In this document: positions 1 through 10,200 of the stretch, one piece after another
How the letters are laid out: each line of letters starts with the position of its first letter
How positions within the stretch are numbered: position 1 is the stretch's first letter
Assembly: GCA_016218915.1 (NCBI GenBank)
Contig: JACRCQ010000021.1
Location: forward strand, 62,001 to 126,000
Reading direction: 5' to 3'
Length of the DNA: 64,000 bases
From: Deltaproteobacteria bacterium
GTDB taxonomy: Bacteria; Myxococcota_A; Polyangia; Polyangiales; Polyangiaceae
Notes under the pieces: model-generated
What the model was told of the DNA's origin: nothing
The model's input: only the letters and a program-made list of their open reading frames with translations
Databases searched by the model: none
Position numbers and translations under genes: made by a program

Positions 1-1728
1 GTCGTTGACGATCCCGTTGCAGTCGTTGTCGATCGCGTCGGTGCAATGGTCGGTCGACGGGACAACCTGGCCGTTGCACGGTCCATTGGCAGTGCCCTGT
101 GCGTTGCACTGCGCGGTGCCCGACTTGCACGCGCCCACGTTCAGCGTGCCTGGCCCGCCGGTGTAGCAGGTGGACACAGCGCCCGGGAAGCACAGGCAGC
201 CGTTCGCTCCGGAGGAGAAGCCATCGTTGGTCGTGCCGTTGCAGTCGTTGTCCAGATTGTCCGTACACACGTCAGGGCTCGGAACGACCGTTCCCTGGCA
301 GGGTCCGTAGCCGGTTCCCATCGAATCACAGGTCTGGGTGCCTGCTTTGCACACTCCGACTCCAGCCGTGCCCGGAGGTCCGGAGTAGCAGGTTGCGGTC
401 GAGTTCGGCGTGCATTGGCACCCCGCTCCACCTGCTTCGTTGACCTCGCCGTTGCAGTTGTCGTCCACAGGAGTCAGGCACGTCTCAGGCGTGGGTAGCA
501 CCTCTCCGATGCAGCCGCCCCACGCCGTGCCCGCGAGGTTGCACACGTGCGTTCCATCCTGGCACGCACCTACATTTCTCGTGGAGGGAGGCCCGTTGTA
601 GCAGGGCTCCTGCGACTGCGGCACGCACACGCAGCCCGGCCCGCTCTCGTTGGTCTGGCCATTGCAATCGTCGTCCACCGGCGTGTAGCAGCTCTCGGTG
701 GTGGGCAGCACCTCGCCCATGCACGCTCCCCACGCTGTGCCCGTGCTGTTGCACGTCTGCGTGCCACCCTTGCAAGGGCCGACATTCTCGGTGCCGGGCG
801 GGCCGCTGTAGCAGGGCTGCGTCGCATTCGGAACGCACGAGCATGCGCCGCCGTCGCCGGATGGAGTCTCGCAGCCGTTGGCCGGAACCTGATCGCAGTT
901 CTCGAACCCGGGAAGACACGCCTCCAGGCCGCACTTGCCGCCGAGGCAGGTGGACGTGGCATTGGCGATGTTGCAGGCATATCCGCACGCCCCGCAGTTC
1001 TGCACGTCGGTCCCGGTGTTGATGCACTTGCTGGAGCAACAGTCGAACCCGGTCTGGCATCCATGCTGCGGCGTGCAGCCCGGCTCGCAAGAGTTGCTCT
1101 TGCACACCAGGCCGAGCGGACATTGCGTGTCGTCCGTGCAGCCCACGCACTTGTGCGTGTTCGGATCGCAGGTCATCGCGCCGGCATCGCTGCCAGCCGT
1201 GCAATCGTCGGCAGTGTCGCATCCAGGCGTGCACTTGATCGTCGTCGAATCGCAGTACATGCCGTTCTGGCACGTCGAGGGATCGGCCGGCTTGCACTCG
1301 ACGCACGCGCCGGAAGCCTTGTCGCAGTACGGTCCCGCAGCGTTTCCGACGCATTCCGTGTCGTTCTGGCACTTGGCCGAGCCGTCACCGCTTCCGCCGG
1401 TTCCTGCCGTGCCGCCGGCTCCGTCGAGCGAGGTGTCGAGGCTCGTGTCCGTGGGAGCGTCGGACGGCCCCGAATCCTTCACGCCACCGGTGCCGCCGCC
1501 GCCAGCGGTCCCGCCCATGCCCGCAGTCCCTGCCGTTCCCGCAGCTCCGCCTTTTGCGTCCACAGGCGCGTCGGTCGAGCTGCCTCCGCTGCCTCCGACA
1601 CCCGGCGTGGGTTCGGTGGAGCCGCTGCTCGAGCAGCCCATGGCGGCGAAAGTTGCCGCTGCCAGGAACACGACCCAACGAGGACGCAAACCCCTGCTGC
1701 CCGAGCGAGTGCCAACGAACTCATTCAT
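1..1728 (-). CDS. MopE-like Cys-rich lipoprotein (3' end outside window)
   Basis: The frame is open for 576 codons from an ATG at 1728 to the window edge, so the C-terminus is missing. The N-terminus has a basic stretch, a hydrophobic segment and a lipobox-like AAMGC at about residues 28-32, which suggests an outer-surface lipoprotein. A Gly/Asp/Ala/Ser linker follows to about residue 110, then Cys-rich segments (CxxDxxC, CGxCGxxC) and at least four MopE-type motifs of the form DNDCNG or DDNCNG, spaced about 65-70 residues apart, each unit also carrying CY(S/N/T)GPPGT-like text. The family is linked to copper or calcium binding in MopE of Methylococcus; the ligand here is unknown. It lies divergent from nothing close: the WYL regulator downstream in coordinate is on the same strand. 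Secretion is well supported, function is not. Confidence 0.85.
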   Translation of the reverse strand, partial: MNEFVGTRSGSRGLRPRWVVFLAAATFAAMGCSSSGSTEPTPGVGGSGGSSTDAPVDAKGGAAGTAGTAGMGGTAGGGGTGGVKDSGPSDAPTDTSLDTSLDGAGGTAGTGGSGDGSAKCQNDTECVGNAAGPYCDKASGACVECKPADPSTCQNGMYCDSTTIKCTPGCDTADDCTAGSDAGAMTCDPNTHKCVGCTDDTQCPLGLVCKSNSCEPGCTPQHGCQTGFDCCSSKCINTGTDVQNCGACGYACNIANATSTCLGGKCGLEACLPGFENCDQVPANGCETPSGDGGACSCVPNATQPCYSGPPGTENVGPCKGGTQTCNSTGTAWGACMGEVLPTTESCYTPVDDDCNGQTNESGPGCVCVPQSQEPCYNGPPSTRNVGACQDGTHVCNLAGTAWGGCIGEVLPTPETCLTPVDDNCNGEVNEAGGAGCQCTPNSTATCYSGPPGTAGVGVCKAGTQTCDSMGTGYGPCQGTVVPSPDVCTDNLDNDCNGTTNDGFSSGANGCLCFPGAVSTCYTGGPGTLNVGACKSGTAQCNAQGTANGPCNGQVVPSTDHCTDAIDNDCNGIVND

Positions 1729-1874
1729 GATGAGCGTCCTTTCGAAAATGGCTGCACTGCGACGTGCAGATCTCGTAGCCCGTGCTCTCATGATAGCCGA
1801 TCGCTCGAGCCGCAACCCGCACCGAGTGGACTGGCGCGGCTCTTTAATGGGCCCCCGCTCATCAGCGCGGAGCG

Positions 1875-2918
1875 TCAGCCGCCGGACCGATCGCGATACA
1901 GCGCCATTGCGCCGCGAAGCTCCTGGATGACGCGGGTGCGCAGCGATTCCGGCTCGACGACTCGAGCGGTTTCACCAAAGCCCAGGACCCAGGAGGCGAC
2001 TTCGGTTGTGTCGGCAACCATCATGTTGAGGCGTACACCGCCGCCCCGAAGCTGGGTCAGTCGCTGGGATGGGTGGACCCGTCGGGAACGGACATATTCT
2101 GCAACTTTTGGAGCAAAATCGATCACGACCCGGACCTTGTCCTTGCCTCTCCAGATCCCGAACTGCCCTTGAAACCAGGCATCGATGTGGAAGTCCTCGG
2201 GTAGCTGGAATCGCTCCGTGGTGGAGAACTCGGCGTCGTGCATCCGATCAAGCGCAAACGTGCGAATCTCGCCTGAGGCCAGGTGCTTGCCCACTGCGTA
2301 GACCGCATCCTTGTACATCACCATGGCGTAGGGATGGATCACGACGGAGCTGACCTGTCCTTGCGCATCGCGGTACTGGCAGGTCATGGGCCGCAAGTCC
2401 GCGACCGACTGGTAGAGCACGTCCAGCTCGTCGGTCTTGGACGCATAGTCTTTCGGGGCAAAGGGCAAGTACAGGAAGCGCTCTTCGAGCCGCGCGTCCG
2501 CCACCCCAGCGTTGGGCCCACGCCCGGGTCGATTGGCAAGCGAGGTGAGGTTCTTCACCGCAAGATCGATCTCGTCGTAGAGCGCCGACCCCTTCATGGG
2601 CTCGAAAAGACGGCGGGCCGCGAGCAGCGCGTAGGCCTGGGTGCGCCGCATCTCGACTTTGCGCGGGCGTTCCTCGGGGCGCAGGCGCCACAGGGGCGCT
2701 CCGCTTCGGGCTGCATCCTTTTCCAGCTCGTATTCGCGACGCACCTCCTTGAGGTAGCGGCGGGCAGAGCGTGTCGTGACCTTGAGTGCCTCCGCGATTT
2801 CCTGCAGGGACATGCCTCTGGGGCGCTGCATGAGCATTTCTCGCAGAGCGTCCAGGCGGCGGTGCTGCGTGAAGCTGCCGAGGGGACGTCCACGTCGAGG
2901 CTGCGGGTCGGTCTTCAC
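1875..2918 (-). CDS. HTH/WYL-domain transcriptional regulator
   Basis: A 347-residue protein. Residues about 20-70 form a helix-turn-helix (LQEIAEALKVTTRSARRYL) of the DeoR-like type seen in WYL proteins. The middle and C-terminal parts match a WYL ligand-sensing domain: a VLYQSVADLRPMTCQYRD segment, then HPYAMVMYKDAVYAVGKH, then a WCX-like region ending in an EP-SLR-VIQEL helix. WYL proteins bind nucleotides or nucleic acid ligands and repress or activate nearby operons. It is transcribed divergently from the MopE-like operon beginning at 3134, with 215 bp between, so control of that operon or autoregulation is possible but not shown. The ATG at 2918 precedes a basic RRGRP patch and gives the usual family length. 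Confidence 0.85.
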   Translation of the reverse strand: MKTDPQPRRGRPLGSFTQHRRLDALREMLMQRPRGMSLQEIAEALKVTTRSARRYLKEVRREYELEKDAARSGAPLWRLRPEERPRKVEMRRTQAYALLAARRLFEPMKGSALYDEIDLAVKNLTSLANRPGRGPNAGVADARLEERFLYLPFAPKDYASKTDELDVLYQSVADLRPMTCQYRDAQGQVSSVVIHPYAMVMYKDAVYAVGKHLASGEIRTFALDRMHDAEFSTTERFQLPEDFHIDAWFQGQFGIWRGKDKVRVVIDFAPKVAEYVRSRRVHPSQRLTQLRGGGVRLNMMVADTTEVASWVLGFGETARVVEPESLRTRVIQELRGAMALYRDRSGG

Positions 2919-3088
2919 GTCGGGGCAATCTACACGGGTTGAGAAAGCCAGCCCACAGGGACGGCAGGGGCTCGGTCAGGGACGGACGTGTAGGCAAGGG
3001 GGGGCCCCTGTACGCATGGTCCGTGTCGCAATGACGGCTACGCCGCGCTTGAGCGGCAGGATATGCTGTGCGAATCTTGAAAGGTTCA

Positions 3089-3105
3089 GCAGGCCTCGGG
3101 CCTGC
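3089..3105. repeat. Short perfect hairpin in the 5' region of the MopE operon
   Basis: A 7-bp perfect stem (GCAGGCC/GGCCTGC) closes a 3-nt TCG loop, 28 bases before the ATG at 3134. It could be a 5'-UTR structure or an operator for the divergent WYL regulator. The structure is visible; the role is a guess. Confidence 0.4.
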
Positions 3106-3133
3106 ACTTGCTGACAGAGAGGAGCTTCAGGCA

Positions 3134-6100
3134 ATGGGCAATACGCTCCGGGCACGACACCGGGCCACGAGTCCACGCGGTTGGAAGTTGGGACTGCTTA
3201 CCGGACTTGGGCTTATCGGCGCTTTGGCGGCGACCAAAGCCAACGCACAAACGTGCCTCGTCAATGGGGTGCAGTCACCGGCGAGCTGCTACTCGAACAA
3301 TCCGGCTGACTGGCCTGCACCCGCACGGCCGTACTTCATGGTGGTTTTCGACGTCTCGGGCAGCATGATCCAGTGCACAAATCCCGCGACGACGTTCCCG
3401 AACCAATGCCCGGGCGGGGCCACGCCCAACAGCTGCGGATTGGTGCCGAGCCGCATCAACGACGGCAAGTGCGCGCTTCGCAAGATGGTGAAAGCGTTCA
3501 GCGAGGTGGACTTCGGTCTGACGACGTTCACACAGACCATCCAGAACTGCGGGACCACCTCCCCCTACGCGTGCACGCCGTATGCGGTGGATGGCGCGAT
3601 GCCGGAGCTCGCCAACGGCTGCCAGGTGACGGCTGCCTGTCTCGCCGGCACCGGCGCAGGCGCCCACGGCGGCACGGTTCGCGTTCCGCTGCCTGTCACC
3701 GGCACCACGATCAACAACATGATCAAGTGGGCGGATGACGACTGTGAGAACGGCAACGAGCTGCTGCCCGCAGGTCCGACGCCGATCAACGGAGCTCTGC
3801 GCGACGCGGCTGCGCACCTGCGCACCAACGCCGGTTCGCTCACTCCCTCCTGCCGTCCGATCAACGTGATCCTGATCACGGACGGCGGCGAGACGTGCGA
3901 CGGCACCACGACCGAGAATCGGGCCAGGGACGCGGCGGCCGACCTTTACAACAACGGGTTGAACGACGGGTCGGGTCGGCACGTGAAGGTCTACCCGATC
4001 GGCTTCGGCGGCGTGACCGCAGCCGAGCAGACCGCGCTCAACGACATCGCGAAGATGGGCCAGTGCGGCGCGCTCACCGGCGCGTGCGCCACAGCCACCA
4101 CCGCGCTCACCGCCAGCAACGAAGCGGATCTTTCCCAGAAGCTGTCGGCGATCATCTCCGGCTCCATCCAGCCCGAGGAATGCGACAACATCGACAACAA
4201 CTGCAACGGGTGCGTCGACGAGGGCTACCTGCACTTCTGCGACACGGGCCAGACCTGCTGCGTGTGGGCGAACGGCACGCAGCGCCAGGCGTGCATCACG
4301 TCCTACAAGAACTCGATCCAGACCAATCCGCCCAACGGAAACCTGGCGCTTCTGCCCTGCACCACCGCTGCGCAAGCCAACGATTGCGCCTACTGGAGCT
4401 GCTACAACCCGGGCGACCTCTGCGACAACGTCGACAACAACTGCACCCAGGGTGTCGACGAAGGGTCGACCAAGTGCGGCACCCCGCCGCATTGCCCTGT
4501 CGCCGAAACCTGCAACGGCGAGGACGACAACTGCGACGGCTACATCGACAACGCAGCTGGATCGAGCGTGCCCTACTCGATTCCGGGTTGCCTCAAGTGC
4601 AACAAGACCGCCGAGATCTGCGACGGCTGCGACAACGACTGCGACGGCATCGCGGACAACAACGTCGCGCCCTTGACCTGCGGATTGCCTTCGCCCCCCA
4701 ACTGCGTCGGAACCCGCGCCTGCAAGCCACCAGGGGCGGTCTTGACGCCTGGAGGCTGTCTGTCGGGTGGACCCGGGGACTTCTGGAGCACCTGCGTGAC
4801 CAGCCCGGCCAACGAGATCTGCGACGGGCTCGACAACAATTGCAACGGCACGATCGACGAGGGCATCCCGCCCACGCCGTGCGAGATCCCGGGCCAGCCC
4901 GGGCTCAAGTACCAGGACGACGGCTTTGCCACCAGCCAGTGCAAGAAGGGCCAGCAGCCCTGCAACGGCCAGTGCGCGGGCTGGATCGGACCGAGCCAGG
5001 AGGTCTGCGACGGCATCGACAACGACTGCGATGGCCTCGTCGACACTCAGGACTCGGACATGATCGGCGGCGGTATCCCTTGCGGAACGTCGACCGGAAC
5101 CTGCTCCAAGGGCATCACCGCCTGCGTCAACGGCGTGCTGATCTGCCAGGGCGGCAGCCAGCCGCAGCCTGAGGTCTGCGACGGCTTCGACAACGACTGC
5201 AACGGCTTCGTCGACGACGGCGTTCTTCAGGACGCCCCGTCGGCAGCTGACAAGCCCTGCTGGAACCTGCCGGGCAGCGGTTGCAGCCCGGTCTGCTCGT
5301 ACCTGTCGGCCCAGTGGTGTCCGCCCCCAGGCGGCACGTGCCACGACCTGGGCTCTCTGGTTTCGCCGCCCTGCGCGCTCGGCTCCCTGGCCTGCCAGGC
5401 GGGTGTGTGGAAGTGCCTCGGCGGTCTGGCGCCGGACGTTGAGATTTGCGACGGCGTCGACAACAACTGCGACGGCACTGCGGACAACGGTCTTGTGACG
5501 ACGGTCTGCGGAACCGATGTCGGCGAATGCACGACTGGAACGCAGTCCTGCACCAACGGCGTGATCACGTGCGACGGTGCGGTCGGTCCCACGACCGAAA
5601 TCTGCGACGGCAAGGACAACGACTGCGACGGCACGATCGACAACGGCATCTCGATCGGCACGCCGTGCGCGCCGGTGTACGACACCAACCTGTATCCCGG
5701 ACCTCGTGACAAGGGGCAGTGCAAGCCTGGCATCACGGAGTGCGACAACAACGGCCAGCAGATCTGCACGGGCGGCGTGGGCCCCAGCCCAGAGATCTGC
5801 GACGGGATCGACAACGACTGCGACGGGCAAGTGGACGAAGCCGGCCAGGCGCCGGACGGGATCAACGGAACCGAGCAGCCGGGGCACCCGGAGAACAAGA
5901 TCGGCGAGAAGTGCGGCAAGGAAGAGGGCGCTTGCGAGCCCGGCACCTGGGCTTGCTCCAGCGGCCAGTTCATCTGCAGCGGCTCGATCGATGCGCAGCC
6001 AGAGGTGTGCAACTGCATCGACGACGACTGCGACGGCCAGATCGACGAGGATCCGGCTCCGAACTCGGGCGACCCTGCGCTGTGCGGCACAGGCAAGGAG

Positions 6101-7219
6101 TGCGTCAGCTACAAGGACGGCTGCCAGTGCGCGGCCAAGTGCGGCGGCGGAGAGTACCCCTGCGGCACCAGCGGCACCTGCCAGCCCGTGAACAAGAGCG
6201 GGACCGAGCCGCCTGTGAGCGCAGGCAACCGCTGCGTGACCGAGCCCTGCTCGGACTGCTCCAAAGAGACCGTGGTCTCGGGCGGAAAGGTCGAGTGCGC
6301 GCCAGAAGGCACAGTGCTCGACGGCGGCGCCAAGCCGCCGGTGTGCGTGTGCAAGGGCCAGGCGAACTGCCACAACCCCTGCTACGGCGTGAGCTGCACG
6401 ACTCCGTTGGTCTGCACCGACTACGGCACGAATGCCGGCAAGTGCGTGAGCGACAACTGCTGGAACATCCCGTGCCAGACCGGTCAGGCCTGCCACCTCG
6501 GCTCCTGCAAGGAGAATCCCTGCAAGCCGAACAGCTGCAAGGATGACGAGCAGTGCAAGCCCAACTTCGACACCAACAAGCCCGAATGCCGCGCGAGCTG
6601 CGCTGGCATCCAGTGCAACACCGGTGAGGTCTGCGAAGCCGGCAAGTGCAAGGCATCTGGTTGCACGCCGCCTTGCACGGGCGACAAGGTATGCGCTCCC
6701 ATGGCCGCAGAGGCGGGCACCGAAGCCGGCGCCTACCAGTGCATCGACAGCAAGTGCAAGAAGGACGACGCAGGGGCTGACCCGTGCAACGGGCAGGGAT
6801 TCTGCGACCCGATCACAGGGTCGTGCGGAGATGATCCCTGCACCGGCGTGATCTGCCCCACCAATCAGAGCTGCCTCAAGGGCGAGTGCGTCGCGAAGAT
6901 CAACGAAGCTGGACCCGACACGGATACCGGCACGGGCGGAGCCGCTGGCTCCGGCGGCGGCAGCACAGGAGGGACCGGGCAGGGCGGCGGAGCGCTGGCC
7001 GACTCCGGAACCTCGCAGGACAAGGGCAAGTACGGCCTCGCCACCGGCGGTGGTGGGTGCGCGTGCAAGGTCAGCTCCAATTCTCGAGGCGCTACCACGG
7101 GCGTCGCAATCGCAGTGCTTGGGCTCGGATTGCTCTTGAGTAGAAGACGCAAGCGCCAAACCCGGGCATCGAGCGTCGAAGTGGCCGCGACGAATGCGAA
7201 GCGTGGAGGCCAGCGATGA
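3134..7219 (+). CDS. Secreted VWA-MopE repeat protein with MYXO-CTERM-like tail
   Basis: A 1361-residue exported protein. The start at 3134 has AGGAG about 10 bases upstream and is followed by a signal peptide ending near AKANA; an earlier in-frame start at 3068 would bury that signal. Residues about 60-340 are a von Willebrand A domain with a MIDAS motif (DVSGS) and a second strand ILITDGGETC. Eleven MopE-type motifs follow (for example EICDGIDNDCDGQVDE), then a Cys-rich stalk and a Gly/Ser/Thr linker. The C-terminus has GGGCAC, a transmembrane segment and RRRKR, which matches the layout of MYXO-CTERM sorting signals, though about 20 residues follow the Arg cluster. A cell-surface adhesin or metal-binding display protein is likely. 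It overlaps the next gene by ATGA, so the two are probably translationally coupled. Confidence 0.9.
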   Translation: MGNTLRARHRATSPRGWKLGLLTGLGLIGALAATKANAQTCLVNGVQSPASCYSNNPADWPAPARPYFMVVFDVSGSMIQCTNPATTFPNQCPGGATPNSCGLVPSRINDGKCALRKMVKAFSEVDFGLTTFTQTIQNCGTTSPYACTPYAVDGAMPELANGCQVTAACLAGTGAGAHGGTVRVPLPVTGTTINNMIKWADDDCENGNELLPAGPTPINGALRDAAAHLRTNAGSLTPSCRPINVILITDGGETCDGTTTENRARDAAADLYNNGLNDGSGRHVKVYPIGFGGVTAAEQTALNDIAKMGQCGALTGACATATTALTASNEADLSQKLSAIISGSIQPEECDNIDNNCNGCVDEGYLHFCDTGQTCCVWANGTQRQACITSYKNSIQTNPPNGNLALLPCTTAAQANDCAYWSCYNPGDLCDNVDNNCTQGVDEGSTKCGTPPHCPVAETCNGEDDNCDGYIDNAAGSSVPYSIPGCLKCNKTAEICDGCDNDCDGIADNNVAPLTCGLPSPPNCVGTRACKPPGAVLTPGGCLSGGPGDFWSTCVTSPANEICDGLDNNCNGTIDEGIPPTPCEIPGQPGLKYQDDGFATSQCKKGQQPCNGQCAGWIGPSQEVCDGIDNDCDGLVDTQDSDMIGGGIPCGTSTGTCSKGITACVNGVLICQGGSQPQPEVCDGFDNDCNGFVDDGVLQDAPSAADKPCWNLPGSGCSPVCSYLSAQWCPPPGGTCHDLGSLVSPPCALGSLACQAGVWKCLGGLAPDVEICDGVDNNCDGTADNGLVTTVCGTDVGECTTGTQSCTNGVITCDGAVGPTTEICDGKDNDCDGTIDNGISIGTPCAPVYDTNLYPGPRDKGQCKPGITECDNNGQQICTGGVGPSPEICDGIDNDCDGQVDEAGQAPDGINGTEQPGHPENKIGEKCGKEEGACEPGTWACSSGQFICSGSIDAQPEVCNCIDDDCDGQIDEDPAPNSGDPALCGTGKECVSYKDGCQCAAKCGGGEYPCGTSGTCQPVNKSGTEPPVSAGNRCVTEPCSDCSKETVVSGGKVECAPEGTVLDGGAKPPVCVCKGQANCHNPCYGVSCTTPLVCTDYGTNAGKCVSDNCWNIPCQTGQACHLGSCKENPCKPNSCKDDEQCKPNFDTNKPECRASCAGIQCNTGEVCEAGKCKASGCTPPCTGDKVCAPMAAEAGTEAGAYQCIDSKCKKDDAGADPCNGQGFCDPITGSCGDDPCTGVICPTNQSCLKGECVAKINEAGPDTDTGTGGAAGSGGGSTGGTGQGGGALADSGTSQDKGKYGLATGGGGCACKVSSNSRGATTGVAIAVLGLGLLLSRRRKRQTRASSVEVAATNAKRGGQR

Positions 7220-10200
7220 AGACAACCAACCTTGGACTTCTTCTGGCCGCAGCGACGATCACCCTGGCCGCGACCACCGGCTGCACTACCGAGTCTTTCT
7301 GCTTCGCCAACTGCGGACCGGACGCGGGCGAAAACGGGGGCGCAGGTGGCACCGAAGGCGGAGTACCCGGCGACGGGGCGGCCAAGGACGGCGACGCACA
7401 GATCTGCTTTACCTGCAACGATTCGGGCGGCACCGGAGGTGGCTCGGGTGACTCGTGCACCAAGACCAACAACGGCACCGAGATCTGCGACGGGCTCGAC
7501 AACGACTGCAACGGCCAGACCGACGAGAACTTCGATCTGACCAAGGATCCGCACAACTGCGGCATCTGCAGCCTGGTCAACCCGGAAGCCGATTGCGCCA
7601 AGAAGATCAAGAACGCCGAGCACCCCCTGTGCACGGCCACGGCCGGCCAGCTCGGCAAGTGCGACTACGACGTCTGCCTGCAGGACTTCTGGGACCTGGA
7701 CGGGGATCGCACCAACGGCTGCGAGTACTACTGCGTCAAGAAGGGCAACACCGACAGCACCTGCGACAACGTCGACGACGACTGCAACGGCAAGTTCGAC
7801 GACGGGATCAACAAGTGCTCCGACGGGAGCAACTGCGGCAAGTGCGGCCGCAATTGCCAGGGGCATGCCCATGCCACGGGCAAGTGCGTGACCGCGGATC
7901 CGCCTCCTGCGGTGTGCGACGACACCAACACCCACTGCGAGATCGCTGCGTGCGAAGCGGGCTGGATCGATGCCAACGCGCTGTTCAACGACGGCTGCGA
8001 GTACCAGTGCACGCCCACCAAGCGCACGGATCCCTCGGACCCGACCACCTCGACCACCTGCACGCTGGGCGAGACCGGCTGCGGCATCGAGTACTGCGAC
8101 GGGCTCGACAACGACTGCGATGGCAAGCTCGACGCAGCCGATCCCGACATGATCGACCCGGTCAAGGGCGACCCGCTCCTCGGCAAGGATTGCCAGGGAA
8201 GCGCCACAGGCGAGTGCGGAAAGCCTGCCCACAAGGGCATCACCAAGTGCGTCCAGGCAGCGGTCAAGTGCTCCGACGACAACACCGGCTCGGTCGATTG
8301 CACGAACGACCCGAACCTGTGCAACAACACCAACACGCCCTACTGCATCGACTCACCGACCCCTCCCGGCAAGGTGTGTGGCACCAAGGTGTGGGCAGTC
8401 AACACGCAGCCCGAGCTGTGCAACAACCTCGACGACAACTGCGACGGCGTGGTGGACGGACCGACGAGCGACTCGGGCGCCAAGTGCGGCTCGAATGTCG
8501 GCATCTGCAGCCAGGGCATCTCGGCCTGCTCCAACGGCGCGCTCGTCTGCAGCGGCCAGATCACGCCGCAGGCAGAGATCTGCAACGGCGCTGACGACGA
8601 CTGCGACGGGGTCATCGACGGCGTGGCAGCGTCGCCTGTGGTGACCTGCGGCATCGACGCCGACTGCGCCAGCGTGGCAAACGCCCACTTCTGCATGGTC
8701 CGCTCCGGACCAAGCGACAAGGTGTGCGCTGGCCTCGCGATCGACATCATCGACTCCAACCAGAACCCGCTGCCCTGTGACGTTCCGCAGTCGGCCCCGC
8801 TGGGCTGGGACACCCCCTGCAAGGCAGGTGTGCTCAGCTGCGCAGGCGGCGCCAAGATCTGCGGCGGCTCGGTCAAGGCCCAGGCCAACAAGGACTCCTG
8901 CGGCCACGACCTGAACTGCAACGGGCTGAAGGATCCCGACTTCGACCTTCAGACCGACGTGAAGAACTGCGGCACTTGCGGCAATGACTGCGCAGCGAGC
9001 CTTGGCGGCCACATCGCCTGGACCTGCGTCGGAGGCACTTGCACCGTACCCACGGTCAACAAGTGCGCTGCCGGCTACATCGACTGCGACGGCAACGCCA
9101 ACGACTGCGAGAAGGCGTGCACGTTCTACTCGAACCAGGAGCTGTGCAACGGGTTCGACGACAACTGCGACTGCAACGTGGACGAGATGAAGGACGGCGC
9201 GCACCCGAACGGAATCGTCGCGCCTTCGCCTTCGCAGATCTGCGGCGTGAGCCCTGCGGCCTCTGACGCGGGGTGCACCACGGGCGTGGCTGTGACCTGC
9301 TCGGCCAGCAAGTGGACCTGCACCTTCCCGGCAGGCTACTGCAACACCGGCAATCCCCCGACATGCTCGGCCACGCAGGACATCTGCGACGGCCAGGACA
9401 ACAACTGCAACGGCAGCATCGACGAGAACTTCAAGCCGCCCATCCTGGCCCAGGGCTACCTCGGCCAGGCGTGCCTCAGCGACGACAACGTCACGCCGAA
9501 GCATGGCCTCTGCCAGCAGAGCGGGACGTTCAAGTGCGATGGTACCAACGCCACGGCGTGCATGAACTCCTCGAACGTCAAGATCGCCGGCGTGCCGCTG
9601 GCTTGCGGCACGGGCCCTGGACAGTCCGGATACGCCTGCGACGAGCTGTGCGACGGCAAGGACAACGACTGCGACGGCGTCGCGGACGAGCCCTACATCG
9701 CCAAGGGCAACAACGCGGCCTACTGGGTCAAGCCCGCTGTCGTCAACACCGGCACCGTCTGGGTCTACGCCAACGAGGCGAGCCGTCCCAGTGCGACCAA
9801 CACCGTTCCGGGCACCGGCAACGGCTGGTGGCGCAGCTCAGGCATGCTGACCGACCAGCCTGCGGCACCGAGCGGCGTGACCCTCGACAAGACGCCTGCC
9901 TGCTCGGCCACAGGCAAGATCCCCTGGTTCAACGTCACCGGTCTCGAAGCGCAGCACGTGTGCAAGGAGATGGGCGGCCGGCTCTGCAAGAACAGCGATT
10001 GGACCAAGGCGTGCCGGGCTTCCGCTACGACCTGCAACTGGGCATTCGACACGAATTGCACGACGTTCAGCGCAACCACCACAGGGCCGTGCAACCTCAA
10101 CGCCTACGACTTCGATCCAGGCACCGCGGGCGTGCAACACGGCCTGCTCCCCACGGCATTCCTCGCGAACTGCCACGCCAACTGGGCAGGCACGCCGCCC

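Noticed and set aside
547..2172. Long + frame over the MopE-like and WYL genes
   Set aside because: Antisense to two supported genes and Ala/Arg/Val-rich.
3275..7225. Open frame of about 1316 codons antisense to the VWA-MopE gene
   Set aside because: Made by the high GC and the repeated DNDCDG codons. The + strand protein has a signal peptide, VWA and MYXO-CTERM features; the antisense text is low-complexity Ala/Val/Arg with no signal.
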